Shown here: in pieces, positions 18,083 through 27,431 of the stretch
Position numbering within the stretch: position 1 is the first letter of the stretch
How the letters are laid out: the number at the start of each line of letters is the position of its first letter
Assembly (NCBI GenBank): GCA_934486705.1
Contig: CAKSQS010000004.1
Span: 1 to 64,000 of the forward strand
Direction of reading: 5' to 3'
DNA: 64,000 nt
Source: an uncultured Eubacteriales bacterium
GTDB taxonomy: Bacteria; Bacillota; Clostridia; Oscillospirales; Acutalibacteraceae
Position numbers and translations under genes: made by a program
Notes under the pieces: model-generated
What the model saw: the letters and a program-made list of their open reading frames with translations, nothing else
Databases searched by the model: none
Told to the model about the DNA's origin: nothing

Positions 18083-19465
18083 TCAGTTTTTGCCCGAAAT
18101 GCAGTCTGCCACGTAAATTCCCATAGCGCCCGACTGCGATAAGCCGCGGCATATACCGCTGCCGTCGCCTATTATATATACATTATCGGTAAGCTCAAAT
18201 TTTTCATTCATAAATACCGGGCGAATCGAGTAATACTTGCTTTCGCACCCGTAAAGCAGCGTATCGTCGTTAGCAGTGCCGGGGGCTACCTTATCAAGCG
18301 CGTAGATAGTTTCTATAATATTTGTAAGAATACGGTGCGGCAGCACAAGCGAAATATCACCCGAGGTGGCTCTCAGCGTGGGTATAACGGTGTTCTGACT
18401 GAGCCTGTGATCGTTGGTGCGTCTGCCGCGTACAAGGTCGCCGAAGCGCTGAACAAGCACGTTGCCCTTGCCTATCATATTTGCAAGGCGGGAAATGCTC
18501 TCGGCATACTCGGTGGGCTGGTCGAAAGGCTCTGTAAAGCGTATGCTTGAAAGAATGGCAAAGTTGCAGTTATCGGTCTTCTTTGCGGGGTCGGCAAATG
18601 AGTGACCGTTTGCGGTTATAATTCCGTGGTTGTTTTCAGCCGATACAAGCCCGCCCTTATTAAAGCAGAACATTCTGCAGCGATCCTCAAAGGTTTTGGT
18701 TCTGTAAAGTATCTTCGGCTCGTAAATACGGTCGGAAAATTCGCGCCAGATAATGTCCTTCATTTCAACGCGAACGCCTATATCAACATAATTCGAGCGC
18801 ATTTTAACGCCGAACGAACGGCAGAAATCGGCAACGAAGTTAGCGCCGCCGCGGCCTGTGGCTATTATTACTTTCTCGGCGTCAATTTTTTCGCCGTTGG
18901 TGTAGTAAAGCGTGTAGCCGCCGTCATGCTTTTCTACCCTTTCGCAATCGTAAAAGGCAAACATATCTACCCCGTCATCAGCTAACGCGTGTATGAGGTT
19001 CTGCATTGTGAGGTAGTTTTTATCCGTTCCCAAGTGCTTAACGTTCATATCGAGCAGCCGCAAATTGTTTTGCAGACATTTAAGCTTTAGGCTCTCGTTG
19101 GATTTATAAACCGTAGGCTCGCCCGAGGTGCAGTATTCGTTAAGAATTTTATCAACCTCGGCAATGTATGTATTTGCGGTATCGTCGCCCAATTCTTCGC
19201 CGAGCGTGCCGCCGTAGGCAGTGCCGAGATTGAACTTACCGTCCGAAAATGCGCCCGCGCCCGCATAGCCGCTTGTAATAGAGCAGTGCTTGCAGTGAAC
19301 GCAGGTATTATTTTTCCCTGCGGGGCAGTGCCTGTTTTCAAGGGTATTGCCCCGCTCGGTTATTACTATTTTAACATCGGGCATATTGCGGCGCAGCCTG
19401 TAAGCCGCCATAAGACCGCCTATCCCGCCGCCGATAATCGCAACATCATATTTAACGTTAGCCAT
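18083..19465 (-). CDS. FAD-dependent oxidoreductase (COG2509-type)
   Basis: A 460-residue flavoprotein. The N-terminal dinucleotide-binding motif is VAIIGGGIGGLMAAYRL, with a second FAD contact at VIIATGRGGANFV and a C-terminal YIIGDGSGICRGLSQSG motif. A cysteine-rich segment CPAGKNNTCVHCKHC near residue 48 is typical of this uncharacterised dehydrogenase family, possibly a metal or Fe-S site. The substrate is unknown. The ATG at 19465 is chosen since the glycine motif begins about nine residues later; a longer frame adds 23 unlikely residues. It has its own promoter and an 80-base leader. Confidence 0.8.
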   Translation of the reverse strand: MANVKYDVAIIGGGIGGLMAAYRLRRNMPDVKIVITERGNTLENRHCPAGKNNTCVHCKHCSITSGYAGAGAFSDGKFNLGTAYGGTLGEELGDDTANTYIAEVDKILNEYCTSGEPTVYKSNESLKLKCLQNNLRLLDMNVKHLGTDKNYLTMQNLIHALADDGVDMFAFYDCERVEKHDGGYTLYYTNGEKIDAEKVIIATGRGGANFVADFCRSFGVKMRSNYVDIGVRVEMKDIIWREFSDRIYEPKILYRTKTFEDRCRMFCFNKGGLVSAENNHGIITANGHSFADPAKKTDNCNFAILSSIRFTEPFDQPTEYAESISRLANMIGKGNVLVQRFGDLVRGRRTNDHRLSQNTVIPTLRATSGDISLVLPHRILTNIIETIYALDKVAPGTANDDTLLYGCESKYYSIRPVFMNEKFELTDNVYIIGDGSGICRGLSQSGAMGIYVADCISGKN

Positions 19466-19552
19466 AATAGGATCATCCTTCTGTAAATAATCATCACACA
19501 GAAAATCAGGCTGCGTTCTCCGCTTGGAAAACACAGCCCTTACTGCTTATCT

Positions 19553-19581
19553 ATTTTATACTATAAGCGCACGTTTGTCAA
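19553..19581 (-). promoter_or_regulatory. Promoter of the FAD oxidoreductase gene
   Basis: On the minus strand TTGACA (19576-19581), 17-base spacer, TAAAAT (19553-19558). Confidence 0.65.
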
Positions 19582-19621
19582 GTTATTTTATGCTACGTCA
19601 ACCGATAACTGCCTCCCCTGT

Positions 19622-19662
19622 GTTAGACATTAGATATTAGATGTTAGACATTAGATTTTAGA
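19622..19662. repeat. Short imperfect tandem repeat of TTAGACAT/TTAGATAT units
   Basis: Five units of TTAGAnnT follow one another with small variations. The region sits between a fragment of repeat B (CTGCCTCCCCTGTGTTAG, 19603-19620) and repeat A. The units are too short for CRISPR and there are no spacers. A similar phrase occurs after the Xer gene at 13446-13468. Confidence 0.5.
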
Positions 19663-19663
19663 G

Positions 19664-19729
19664 AATACCCCTCAGTCACTAACGTGACAGCTCCCCTCTA
19701 TTTTGACATACGTCAAAAAGAAGGGAGCC
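19664..19729 (-). repeat. Dispersed hairpin repeat A, copy 3
   Basis: An inverted copy of the element at 704-771. The first hairpin is TTTTGAC-gtat-GTCAAAA in the minus reading, and the second is GTCAC-gtta-GTGAC, different in sequence from copies 1 and 2 but still paired. It adjoins repeat B. Confidence 0.75.
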
Positions 19730-19734
19730 TAAAA

Positions 19735-19831
19735 AGCCTCCCCTGTGTAAGGGGAGGTGTCAGCCGTATGGCTGACGGAGGGGTTGTTACAGACTAAGAC
19801 AAAAAGCTAAGTTTTGATTGAATACCCCTAT
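19735..19831 (-). repeat. Dispersed repeat B, copy 2, plus tail of repeat A
   Basis: In the minus reading the order is AGGGGTATTCAATCA (tail of repeat A, 19817-19831), a linker, CTTAGTCTGTAACAACCCC, the hairpin GTCAGCCATACGGCTGAC, then a TCCCCTTACACAGGGGA hairpin. The linker AGCTTTT and junctions match those at 8118-8160, so A, linker and B form one composite unit. It fills the gap before the DUF4340 gene end. Confidence 0.7.
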
Positions 19832-19837
19832 GGCTGC

Positions 19838-21442
19838 TTATTTTATGCTTTCGTCCTTTGCAACCTTTTCCACGTGCTTTAAAATTTTATTAAGCGCCGA
19901 GGAATTTATTTTGCCCATTTCAATGCCGTCGATACTGTACTGATATTTCGCCGCGCCCGACTTTACAAACTTAACGTCGGTATTGCCGCGCGAGGTATCG
20001 GAATAGGTGAAAATAATCGTCATTGCGGGCTCGCCGCTCACCTTATCCACCGTGAAATCTGAGCAGGAAAGGGAAATACATTCCTGATAGAAATTCTGGA
20101 AGTTTTCGGCGGTGAGCTTTTTGCCCTCATAGGTTATAACGTAGGTTTCCTCTGCGTCCTCGGAATCATCGTAAACTATATCAAAGCTATAGGTTTTCTC
20201 GGGGGTTTTGATAGTGAAATTTGAAAGCTCGTTTATAGATTGCAGACAAACCCACGAGGCGTAGTAATTATTGACCCTGTAATCAATAAAGGCAAGGCTT
20301 GAGGCGTCAACCTTTTTAATAAGCTTTGCGCCGTCGTACCAAACGGCATAAGCGCCGTCGTCCTGCTTTTTAAAGCTGTAGGTTTGCTTTACGGAGCCAA
20401 CCTTAATTTCGGCGGTAAGCTCGGGGTTATCAAGCCCCAACTTTTTACGCGCCGCGGCAGAGGTATCAAACGAATACGCACCGCTCACGGTAACGCCGCT
20501 TTTGAAAAGCCCGAAAATGCCGTCCACATTATCGGCAATGCGCTTTGTGGGCGAGGTAGTCATATACGCCGCGTAGGTTGAAAGGTTTTTATCGGTATTC
20601 GGCGCTATTACTAACTTTTCGGGGAAATTAGAGCCCGTGAGGGTTATTGAATCGAAAGAGGAAAGGTCGCCGTTATCGTCCTTATAATCGGATGATAAAT
20701 CGGATGTGGGCACACCCGCTATAGAGTCGGTTGCCGCAAGGCTTAAAGCGTCAAATTCGAGGGAGGTATCAACAGAACTGTCGTTAATATATATCTTATC
20801 GTCGGTTGAAAGCTTAATATATATTCCCGTGCCGTCGGGTGACTCACCGCCTATAAGCAGGGAGAACTCCTCGCCGTCCTTCGTTACAACGTCTGCCTTA
20901 ACGGCAGGGCTTTCAAGCCCGCACTCCGCAGCGGATTTAGCCGTAACCTCTCTTGACGCGTTCACGCTTGCAACAGAGCTTACAATGCTTGAAACGGAAG
21001 AGGAATTTATAACATCCTTTGCATATCCGTCAAGATACCATACCGTTTTGGTGCTGCTGCCCGACGTATCCGAAGAAGACGAAGAGGTTTCGTCCTTTTC
21101 TTCTTCCGAATAAAGCTTAAAAGTGCCGTTTTTGTTGGTAACGGTAACGGTTTTAAAATCGTCCGCTTTCTTATCTATAACCTTTATCTCCTCAATCGAG
21201 GGGGTAGAGGTATTGTCCTCGCGCTCGGGAATAAGCTTTATTACGGCAACCGTGCCGCCCGCAAGAATTGCCACAGCCAAAACAGCCGAAATGATTATGG
21301 GTAAAAGCGAACGCTTTTGCTTTACGGCGGTTTTTTTGTGGTCTGCGGGGTCGGAGAAGACGGTGGACACACCGTCCTCTTCAACACTCGGTATTTCCGT
21401 ATTTTCGTTTAAATTGTTATCCTTTTCGGGAAGGTCACTCAT
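19838..21442 (-). CDS. DUF4340-containing membrane protein of a Gld-type exporter
   Basis: A 534-residue protein with one membrane segment (about 48-68, LLPIIISAVLAVAILAGG) and a large extracellular domain made of repeated beta-rich DUF4340 units. Such proteins are regularly encoded after GldG-like proteins and Gld-type ABC transporters, and are presumed to be accessory subunits. Its ATG overlaps the preceding stop by one base (TAATG), with AGGAG upstream; an earlier start would add 16 residues inside the neighbour. A serine- and acid-rich stretch near 120-132 may be a flexible linker. Biochemical function is unknown. Confidence 0.8.
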   Translation of the reverse strand: MSDLPEKDNNLNENTEIPSVEEDGVSTVFSDPADHKKTAVKQKRSLLPIIISAVLAVAILAGGTVAVIKLIPEREDNTSTPSIEEIKVIDKKADDFKTVTVTNKNGTFKLYSEEEKDETSSSSSDTSGSSTKTVWYLDGYAKDVINSSSVSSIVSSVASVNASREVTAKSAAECGLESPAVKADVVTKDGEEFSLLIGGESPDGTGIYIKLSTDDKIYINDSSVDTSLEFDALSLAATDSIAGVPTSDLSSDYKDDNGDLSSFDSITLTGSNFPEKLVIAPNTDKNLSTYAAYMTTSPTKRIADNVDGIFGLFKSGVTVSGAYSFDTSAAARKKLGLDNPELTAEIKVGSVKQTYSFKKQDDGAYAVWYDGAKLIKKVDASSLAFIDYRVNNYYASWVCLQSINELSNFTIKTPEKTYSFDIVYDDSEDAEETYVITYEGKKLTAENFQNFYQECISLSCSDFTVDKVSGEPAMTIIFTYSDTSRGNTDVKFVKSGAAKYQYSIDGIEMGKINSSALNKILKHVEKVAKDESIK

Positions 21443-23139
21443 TACGCATTCTTTCTCCTGATAAAGATATAAATTCCGGCGGCAATGCATATTACGGGCA
21501 GCATACCCATAAATATGATTCTTATAACTCTCGCCGATGACTCGCTTACGGAATCCGAAAAGCTTTCGTTGGTTATCGTCTTTGAAACAAAGGAAATACC
21601 CGTGTCCTCTGCACCCACCGCGCGCTCTGCGCAGGCAAGGGTGAGGTTTTTATTGGAAACGGACGACTGCTCGTTGTATTCCGACTGAATAAACTGCACG
21701 CTGTCAAACGCGAAAACATAGCTTGAAATCAGCTTGTTATCGTCGTCATACTCGGAGTGCGCCGCCTGAAGCACGGCAGGGAAGCTCTTTTTGGTGTAGT
21801 TATCCGCACCGTTCCAGTTTGCGGCAGTGCCTACGGGGGCTGCCACAACAGAATCGAGCGAGCTCATAAGAGCCGTTACGGTTATGCTGTTTTCGTTTTC
21901 AAACGCGGCGGACATAGGAACATTGTAGCCCGTAATGCAAAGCTGCATACCGCTTGTAAGGCTTTCATCGCTGCTTGAGGGGTAAATACCCATAGTCATG
22001 GGGTCATCCGGAATATGGTTGTTGGAATTGGTTTCAAAGAGTATTCCCTCTTCAACCGCAATGCCCCACTGGCTTAAGAAATCGTAAAGATTGGTAAGGT
22101 AGGGGGCGGAAGCGTCCGCAAAGAACAGCAGACCCTTGCCGAGCTTGCCGTCGTTATCAAGGAACTCCGAAAGATTATCAAGCTCGCTGCCTATAAAGTC
22201 GGTGGTAGGTCCTGCTATTATTACCGCGTCGAAATCGGAGGATATTTTACCCACAATATTATCGGAAATAGTCTCTATTTCGTAGTTATTAGCCTTTAAA
22301 AGCTTCTGATAATCGGCTGTGTAGTCGGTTTTTGAGTGCCCCGTGAGCAGCGCCACTTTCTTTGTCTTGCTGCTTGTAACATACGCAATGGCGCTTGTAA
22401 CCGCGGTTTCTACGTTATTTCCGCTGACGGTTGACTGGCTGTAGCCGTAGGCGGCGTAGGTGCTGTCCTCTGAAAGCTGATAAACGTCCTTAAAGCCCAG
22501 TATCTTATAGCGCTCGTTATTATCTGCGCCGGCGGCGGAAACTATCACATCGCCGTAGGCTAACTTTTCGTTGGAATATTTCTGCGAAATCTCGGTAAAT
22601 TCCGAGCCCTGGGTATCGACATATTTGAGCTTGATCTTATTATTATACGCCGGGTATTTGTCAAGAAGTTTTAAGGTCTGCTCAAAATACTTAGACGCGT
22701 CTGACGATACGCCGTAAAGGTTCTGCGCGTAATAGTTCATATAGCCGCCCGTGTATCCGTCCTTTTCGGCGCAAACGGTTATATTAACTTCCTTGTCAAT
22801 ATCCTTTAAATATTTGATATTTTCCGCGCTCATTGAGTTTTCCTTTTCGGTGGACATATCAAATTCCAAAACAAAACGGTTGGAAAGCGCGTTTACAAGC
22901 ACATTCAGCACAATAAGCCCCGCAAGCACTGCGGCGGTTATTGCAACCGAATAGCCGCCCCTGCGCAAAAGCGCCTGGTTTTTAAGCTTTTTGGGCTTTT
23001 TAGCCTTTTTCTCTTTTTTGGCTTTCTTTTCCTTTTTATCGCCGTTTTGCTCTGCGGCGGTCTCCTCGGCGGGTGTGTTTTCCGAAACAGCGGCTTCCTC
23101 GGCTTCCGTTTCGGGAGTTAAATTCTTATTTTCTTCCAT
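21442..23139 (-). CDS. GldG-like ABC auxiliary protein
   Basis: A 565-residue protein with a charged, lysine-rich cytosolic N-terminus (about 30-55, KKEKKAKKEKKAKKPKK), a membrane segment (about 68-88), an extracellular body and a C-terminal membrane segment (IIFMGMLPVICIAAGIYIFI). The body matches the GldG/ABC_transp_aux family, with KKVALLTGHSKTD and a DAVIIAGPTTDF segment of the GldG alpha/beta fold. It should work with the ATPase and permease encoded upstream. The ATG at 23139 has AGGAGG nine bases upstream; a GTG three codons earlier is too close to that site. Confidence 0.82.
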   Translation of the reverse strand: MEENKNLTPETEAEEAAVSENTPAEETAAEQNGDKKEKKAKKEKKAKKPKKLKNQALLRRGGYSVAITAAVLAGLIVLNVLVNALSNRFVLEFDMSTEKENSMSAENIKYLKDIDKEVNITVCAEKDGYTGGYMNYYAQNLYGVSSDASKYFEQTLKLLDKYPAYNNKIKLKYVDTQGSEFTEISQKYSNEKLAYGDVIVSAAGADNNERYKILGFKDVYQLSEDSTYAAYGYSQSTVSGNNVETAVTSAIAYVTSSKTKKVALLTGHSKTDYTADYQKLLKANNYEIETISDNIVGKISSDFDAVIIAGPTTDFIGSELDNLSEFLDNDGKLGKGLLFFADASAPYLTNLYDFLSQWGIAVEEGILFETNSNNHIPDDPMTMGIYPSSSDESLTSGMQLCITGYNVPMSAAFENENSITVTALMSSLDSVVAAPVGTAANWNGADNYTKKSFPAVLQAAHSEYDDDNKLISSYVFAFDSVQFIQSEYNEQSSVSNKNLTLACAERAVGAEDTGISFVSKTITNESFSDSVSESSARVIRIIFMGMLPVICIAAGIYIFIRRKNA

Positions 23140-23154
23140 TTTGCTCACCCTCCT

Positions 23155-23856
23155 TTAAGCCCATCTTCTCTTATCAAGCGAGCGGACGCACAGGAATAAG
23201 AACGCCGCGCTTATGCTTACAAAGTAAAGAATATCCGCAACAGACAGTATATTTTCGCCGAAATTTTCAAAAGCGCTTATAAACGCCGCCTTTTCCACTA
23301 CCGTAGCGATCCACGAAACCTTTATCATACTTGCAAAGTTGGACATATAAAGCACAAGTATATTGATTACAAGGGTAAGTATAGCGGAAATTACCGGGCT
23401 TTCGGTAAGGGACGATATAAACATACCTATTGAAATAAGCGCGCTGCCGAGCAGCATCATACCGAAAAGCGCATATATATACGACATAATGTTTACGCTT
23501 ACATACGAAGCTACGATTATTTCAAAAATAACCGTGGGCGCAAAGCCGATTGCGAAAACCGCAAGCGCCGCGAAAAATTTGCCGAGCACAATGGATGTAA
23601 GGCTTACGGGGGCTGTAAGCAGCGCCTGATCCACCTTTTGCCGCCTGTCCTCGCTCATAAGCCGCATTGTAAGCACCGGCATGGTGAACACAATAACGGT
23701 GGACATTGCAACTATTACCGTTGCAATATCGGGGCTGCCGTAGCTGTATATCATTGAAAAATACAGCCCTAAAAAGAAGTAAAACGCCGCCAATACAATA
23801 AAGCCTATGGGCGTTGTGAAATACGCCCTAAATTCTCTTTTAAATACCGCGCTCAT
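23155..23856 (-). CDS. GldF-like ABC-2 permease
   Basis: A 233-residue ABC-2 type permease with six hydrophobic segments and the typical N-terminal phrase AVFKREFRAYFTTPIGFIV. The motif MPVLTMRLMSEDRRQKVDQ after the second helix is characteristic of the GldF/NosY branch. It overlaps the ATPase gene by four bases (ATGA). It should form the channel with two copies per transporter. The exported substrate is unknown; in Bacteroidetes this family serves gliding, but here no gliding genes are present. Confidence 0.85.
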   Translation of the reverse strand: MSAVFKREFRAYFTTPIGFIVLAAFYFFLGLYFSMIYSYGSPDIATVIVAMSTVIVFTMPVLTMRLMSEDRRQKVDQALLTAPVSLTSIVLGKFFAALAVFAIGFAPTVIFEIIVASYVSVNIMSYIYALFGMMLLGSALISIGMFISSLTESPVISAILTLVINILVLYMSNFASMIKVSWIATVVEKAAFISAFENFGENILSVADILYFVSISAAFLFLCVRSLDKRRWA

Positions 23857-24914
23857 TGCTCTGCCTCCTCTGCATTTTCCGATTTAACGGTAACGCTGCC
23901 GTCCTCGGCTATTTCAACGCTCGGCTTCTCCGCCGTTTCCGTTTTTTCGGTTATTCCGAGCATACGCTTTGCCTCGTCGTTATCGGCAGCCTCTGTAAGC
24001 CGCAGGAATATCTGTTCGAGAGACACCTTGTTGCTTGTAAGCGATAAAAGGGTCTTCCCGCGGGATACTATGCGCTTGAAAACCTCTGCGCGCACATCCT
24101 CACCGTGCTCAGGCTCTATAAGGAAATCGAAAGAGCCGTCCTCTTTTCTGCCGAGGGATGTAACCGATTTTACACTCTTAACGGTGCTTAAAGCGTCAAT
24201 CATTTCCTGCTCGCCCGCAACTATGCGCGCAATAAGGGAGTGGTCGCTCGACAGCTTGTTTGAAAGGTTTTCGGGCGTATCGTCGGCAATTATCTGCCCC
24301 TTGTTTATAATTATTACGCGCTTGCACACCGCCTGAATTTCGGAAAGTATGTGCGATGACAGAATAATAGTGTGGTTTTTACCGAGACGTGCTATAAGGT
24401 TTCTTATCTCGATTATCTGCTTGGGGTCAAGACCGACGGTAGGTTCATCAAGAATAAGTACGTCGGGGTTGCCTATAAGCGCCTGGGCAAAGCCTACGCG
24501 CTGGCGGTAGCCCTTTGAAAGGTTCTTTATAAGGCGGTTTTGCACGTTGTCTATCTTAACAAGCCTTAAAATCTCGTCAATATGCGGTTTTTTCGGAAAT
24601 TTTACCTTTTTAAGGTCGTAAATAAAGTTTAAATACTCGCGCACCTTCATATCGGTATAAAGCGGCGGTATTTCGGGCAGATAGCCTATTCTGCGCTTTG
24701 CGTCCTCGGGGTATTCGGCAATATCGTAGCCGTCAATTTCCACCTTGCCCTGTGTAAGTGAAAGATAGCCGGTAAGTATATTCATTATTGTGGACTTACC
24801 TGCTCCGTTTGGACCCAAAAAGCCGATAACCTCGCCCTTTTCGATGCTGAAGCTTACATCCTTAACGGCGAGATAAGTACCGTACCTTTTGCTGAGTCCG
24901 GTTACTTCGATCAT
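23853..24914 (-). CDS. GldA-like ABC transporter ATPase
   Basis: A 353-residue ATPase. It has Walker A LGPNGAGKSTIMN (near 34-46), the signature LSKGYRQRVGFAQAL with a K replacing G in the LSGGQ motif as common in this group, and Walker B VLILDEPTVGLDPKQ. The C-terminal 130 residues form a dimerisation/regulatory extension, and the tail is acidic. It is the first gene of a four-gene operon. The ribosome site is TTGGAGG. Upstream, TTTGGT and ACCAAA form a short inverted repeat around 24949-24973 that could be a control site; no clear promoter was found. Confidence 0.9.
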   Translation of the reverse strand: MIEVTGLSKRYGTYLAVKDVSFSIEKGEVIGFLGPNGAGKSTIMNILTGYLSLTQGKVEIDGYDIAEYPEDAKRRIGYLPEIPPLYTDMKVREYLNFIYDLKKVKFPKKPHIDEILRLVKIDNVQNRLIKNLSKGYRQRVGFAQALIGNPDVLILDEPTVGLDPKQIIEIRNLIARLGKNHTIILSSHILSEIQAVCKRVIIINKGQIIADDTPENLSNKLSSDHSLIARIVAGEQEMIDALSTVKSVKSVTSLGRKEDGSFDFLIEPEHGEDVRAEVFKRIVSRGKTLLSLTSNKVSLEQIFLRLTEAADNDEAKRMLGITEKTETAEKPSVEIAEDGSVTVKSENAEEAEQ

Positions 24915-25005
24915 TTATATTCCTCCAAGCATAAAATTTGGTTCTAAACCATAATACCAAACAAATTTACAAAATTATTAAACAAATTGTGAATAATTGC
25001 AATTA

Positions 25006-25926
25006 CTACGCCAAAAGCTGCGCTAATGTTATAACCGCAGGCATTGTAATAATTGATGCAACCGTGCTGAGCGACACCATATCGACCGAAAGCGGCGTAT
25101 CGCCCCCGCCGAATTTACCCGAAAACATTGTTGTAATTGCGGCAACGGGCGCGCTTACGGAAATTACTATGGATACAAGCAGCGTGCCGCGTATTCCCAA
25201 AAGATATAAGCCCCCGAGTGACACAAGCGGATAAACGAGCAGCCGCAGCGCAACCGCCGCAATGCACTTGAAATCCTTAAACGCCTTAAATACGTTTGTT
25301 TTGCTTAAATGATAGCCGATTATAAGCATGGGCAGCGGGGTGTATATTGCCGCAAGGTAATTTACGGTAGATGAGAGCACCTGCGGCACGGGAACGGAAA
25401 ACACGAAAATTATAAGCCCTATAAGCAGCCCCGCAATACCGGGGTTTAAAAATAGCTTTTTAGGCTGTATGTAGCGTTTGTCGCCGCTTATAAGGTAAAC
25501 GCCGTAGCTCCACACCACAAGGTTAAACATTATAACATAGGCAGAGCCGTAAAGCGTGCCGTCAGCCCCCAGCATTACCTCCTGTAAGGGTAAAGACATA
25601 AAGCCGCAGTTTGCGAAAATCGAGCCGAAACGCAGGGTTCTCTGCCGTTTTAAGTCCTTTGAGCGAAGGAGCAGCGTACCGAGAGTAATCATAAGCACCT
25701 GCACCAAAAGGGTCAAAGCAACGGCAAGCAGCAGCGATTTCATAACCGCCGCGTCAAACCTGCGCATAAGCGATTTTATAATAACGCAGGGCGTTGCTAT
25801 TATAAGCGCAATATCGGTGCAGCAGGCGGCGCCCGCCTCGGTCATAATTCCCGCCTTTGCCGCAATATAGCCCACCGCTATCATAAGCATTAAAACGGAT
25901 ACCTGGGTAAAAACGGTTATGAACAT
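25006..25926 (-). CDS. AEC-family transporter
   Basis: A 306-residue polytopic membrane protein of the auxin-efflux-carrier family, with two five-helix halves. Recognisable segments are GYIAAKAGIMTEAG, IATPCVIIKSLM and FANCGFMSLPLQEVMLG in the first half, and SAPVAAITTMFSGKFGGG in the second. Bacterial AEC proteins carry malate, lactate or similar organic anions, or amino acid derivatives. It overlaps the galT gene by 10 bases and ends the operon. Substrate cannot be told from sequence. Confidence 0.85.
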   Translation of the reverse strand: MFITVFTQVSVLMLMIAVGYIAAKAGIMTEAGAACCTDIALIIATPCVIIKSLMRRFDAAVMKSLLLAVALTLLVQVLMITLGTLLLRSKDLKRQRTLRFGSIFANCGFMSLPLQEVMLGADGTLYGSAYVIMFNLVVWSYGVYLISGDKRYIQPKKLFLNPGIAGLLIGLIIFVFSVPVPQVLSSTVNYLAAIYTPLPMLIIGYHLSKTNVFKAFKDFKCIAAVALRLLVYPLVSLGGLYLLGIRGTLLVSIVISVSAPVAAITTMFSGKFGGGDTPLSVDMVSLSTVASIITMPAVITLAQLLA

Positions 25927-27416
25927 TTATTAACTCCCGCGGCAAATTTCAAAAACGCGCTTTTGCCCTCTTCAGTACGCTTGAAAACGCCTGCGTGCTC
26001 AAGCACGCGGGCAAACACAAGCCCTATTTCATCCCTTATTATTCCGCTTATATTGCTATCGGTCAGTTCGCCGTATTTTCGGCGCACTTCGTCAGCCCAA
26101 TCGGCGTGCTTTGAAAGCACCTTGTCTTTACGTATATCGCGGTTTTCAAGCATTGCCTTTTCGAGCAGCGCCATTTCGTTTTTAAGGCGCGCGGGCAGCA
26201 CTGCAAGCCCCATAACCTCAATAAGTCCTATATTTTCCTTTTTAATGTGGTGCAGCTCTGCGTGCGGGTGGAAAACACCGAGAGGGTGTTCAGCCGTGGT
26301 GATATTGTTGCGCAGCACCAAATCAAGTTCAAATTTGCCGTTCGCTTTTCTTGCTATCGGGGTTATTGTGTTGTGCGGCGTGCCGTCGGTTTCGGCAAAT
26401 ATAAAGGCGTCGGGGTCGGAATAACCTCTCCAGCAGGTAAGTATTTTATCGGCAAGCTCAACCAATCTTTCGGTGTTCTCCGAGCGCAGGCGTATTACCG
26501 ACATAGGCCACTTAACAATGCCCGCCTCAATATCCGAAAAACCGTCAAACTGCAGCTCGGTTTCAACAGGCGCTTTTGCCATTGCAAAGGTGTGGTTGCC
26601 GCCCTGGAAATGGTCGTGACTTAAAATCGAGCCGCCCACAATAGGCAGATCGGCGTTTGAGCCTACGAAATAATGCGGGAACTGCGATACAAAATCGAGC
26701 AGCTTTTTAAACGATGCGCGGTTTATAGCCATGGGCGTATGCTTTGCGTTAAACACAATGCAGTGCTCGTTATAGTAAACATAAGGCGAATACTGCAAGC
26801 ACCAGTCGCTGCCGTTTATGGTAATGGGTATAACGCGGTGGTTCTGCCTTGCGGGGAAGTTTATTCTGCCCGCATAGCCCTCGCACTCGCGGCAGAGCAT
26901 ACATTTGGGGTAGCCCGCCTGCGGCGCGTTTTTGGCGGCGGCTATCGCCTTCGGGTCTTTTTCGGGCTTTGAAAGATTTATGGTAATTTCAAGCTCGCCG
27001 TAGGGCGTTGCAGTCAGCCATTTTATATCCTTTGCCACGCGGTAGCGGCGTATGTAGTCGCTGTCCTGACTTAATGTATAAAAATAATCGGTAGCAGCCT
27101 TGGGAGATTCGGCGTAAAGCTCCTTAAACCTATTCGTGACCTCGCTCGGTCTCGGCATTAAAGCCCCCATAAGCTTTGTATCAAATAAATCGCGGTGTGT
27201 GGTGTCGTTTTCCGTCAGTCCCTTTTCGGCGGCGTAATCAAGCAGGGCTTTCAGCGTTTCTTCAAGATTTACGCCCTCAAACGCGGTATCGCAGTTATAT
27301 TCGTCAAGCTGCAGAATTTCAAGAATACGGTTGGTAACGTATATCTCGTCCCGCTCTGTGAAAAGCCCTTTTTCAAGCCCGTAGCAAACTAATTTTCTAA
27401 CCTGTTCGTCCATCAT
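25917..27416 (-). CDS. galT: UDP-glucose-hexose-1-phosphate uridylyltransferase, Gram-positive class
   Basis: A 499-residue enzyme of the Leloir pathway that exchanges UMP between UDP-glucose and galactose-1-phosphate. Length and sequence match the long GalT class of Firmicutes, which lacks the classical HPH active-site spacing in its usual place but has HPHAELHHIKKENIGLIEV and GGSILSHDHFQGGNH. A cysteine-rich segment MLCRECEGYAGRINFPARQ is also characteristic. No galK or galE is adjacent; the gene sits between capA and an AEC transporter. The first two codons are both ATG and either could be used. Confidence 0.93.
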   Translation of the reverse strand: MMDEQVRKLVCYGLEKGLFTERDEIYVTNRILEILQLDEYNCDTAFEGVNLEETLKALLDYAAEKGLTENDTTHRDLFDTKLMGALMPRPSEVTNRFKELYAESPKAATDYFYTLSQDSDYIRRYRVAKDIKWLTATPYGELEITINLSKPEKDPKAIAAAKNAPQAGYPKCMLCRECEGYAGRINFPARQNHRVIPITINGSDWCLQYSPYVYYNEHCIVFNAKHTPMAINRASFKKLLDFVSQFPHYFVGSNADLPIVGGSILSHDHFQGGNHTFAMAKAPVETELQFDGFSDIEAGIVKWPMSVIRLRSENTERLVELADKILTCWRGYSDPDAFIFAETDGTPHNTITPIARKANGKFELDLVLRNNITTAEHPLGVFHPHAELHHIKKENIGLIEVMGLAVLPARLKNEMALLEKAMLENRDIRKDKVLSKHADWADEVRRKYGELTDSNISGIIRDEIGLVFARVLEHAGVFKRTEEGKSAFLKFAAGVNKCS

Positions 27417-27431
27417 TTTTTATCAGTTCCT

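Noticed and set aside
19603..19831. CRISPR array
   Set aside because: Repeats are imperfect 8-base units and two different hairpin elements, without regular spacers or cas genes.
23853..24914. Gliding motility cluster
   Set aside because: Only the ABC genes are present; no GldK-N or Spr genes, and the organism looks Gram-positive.
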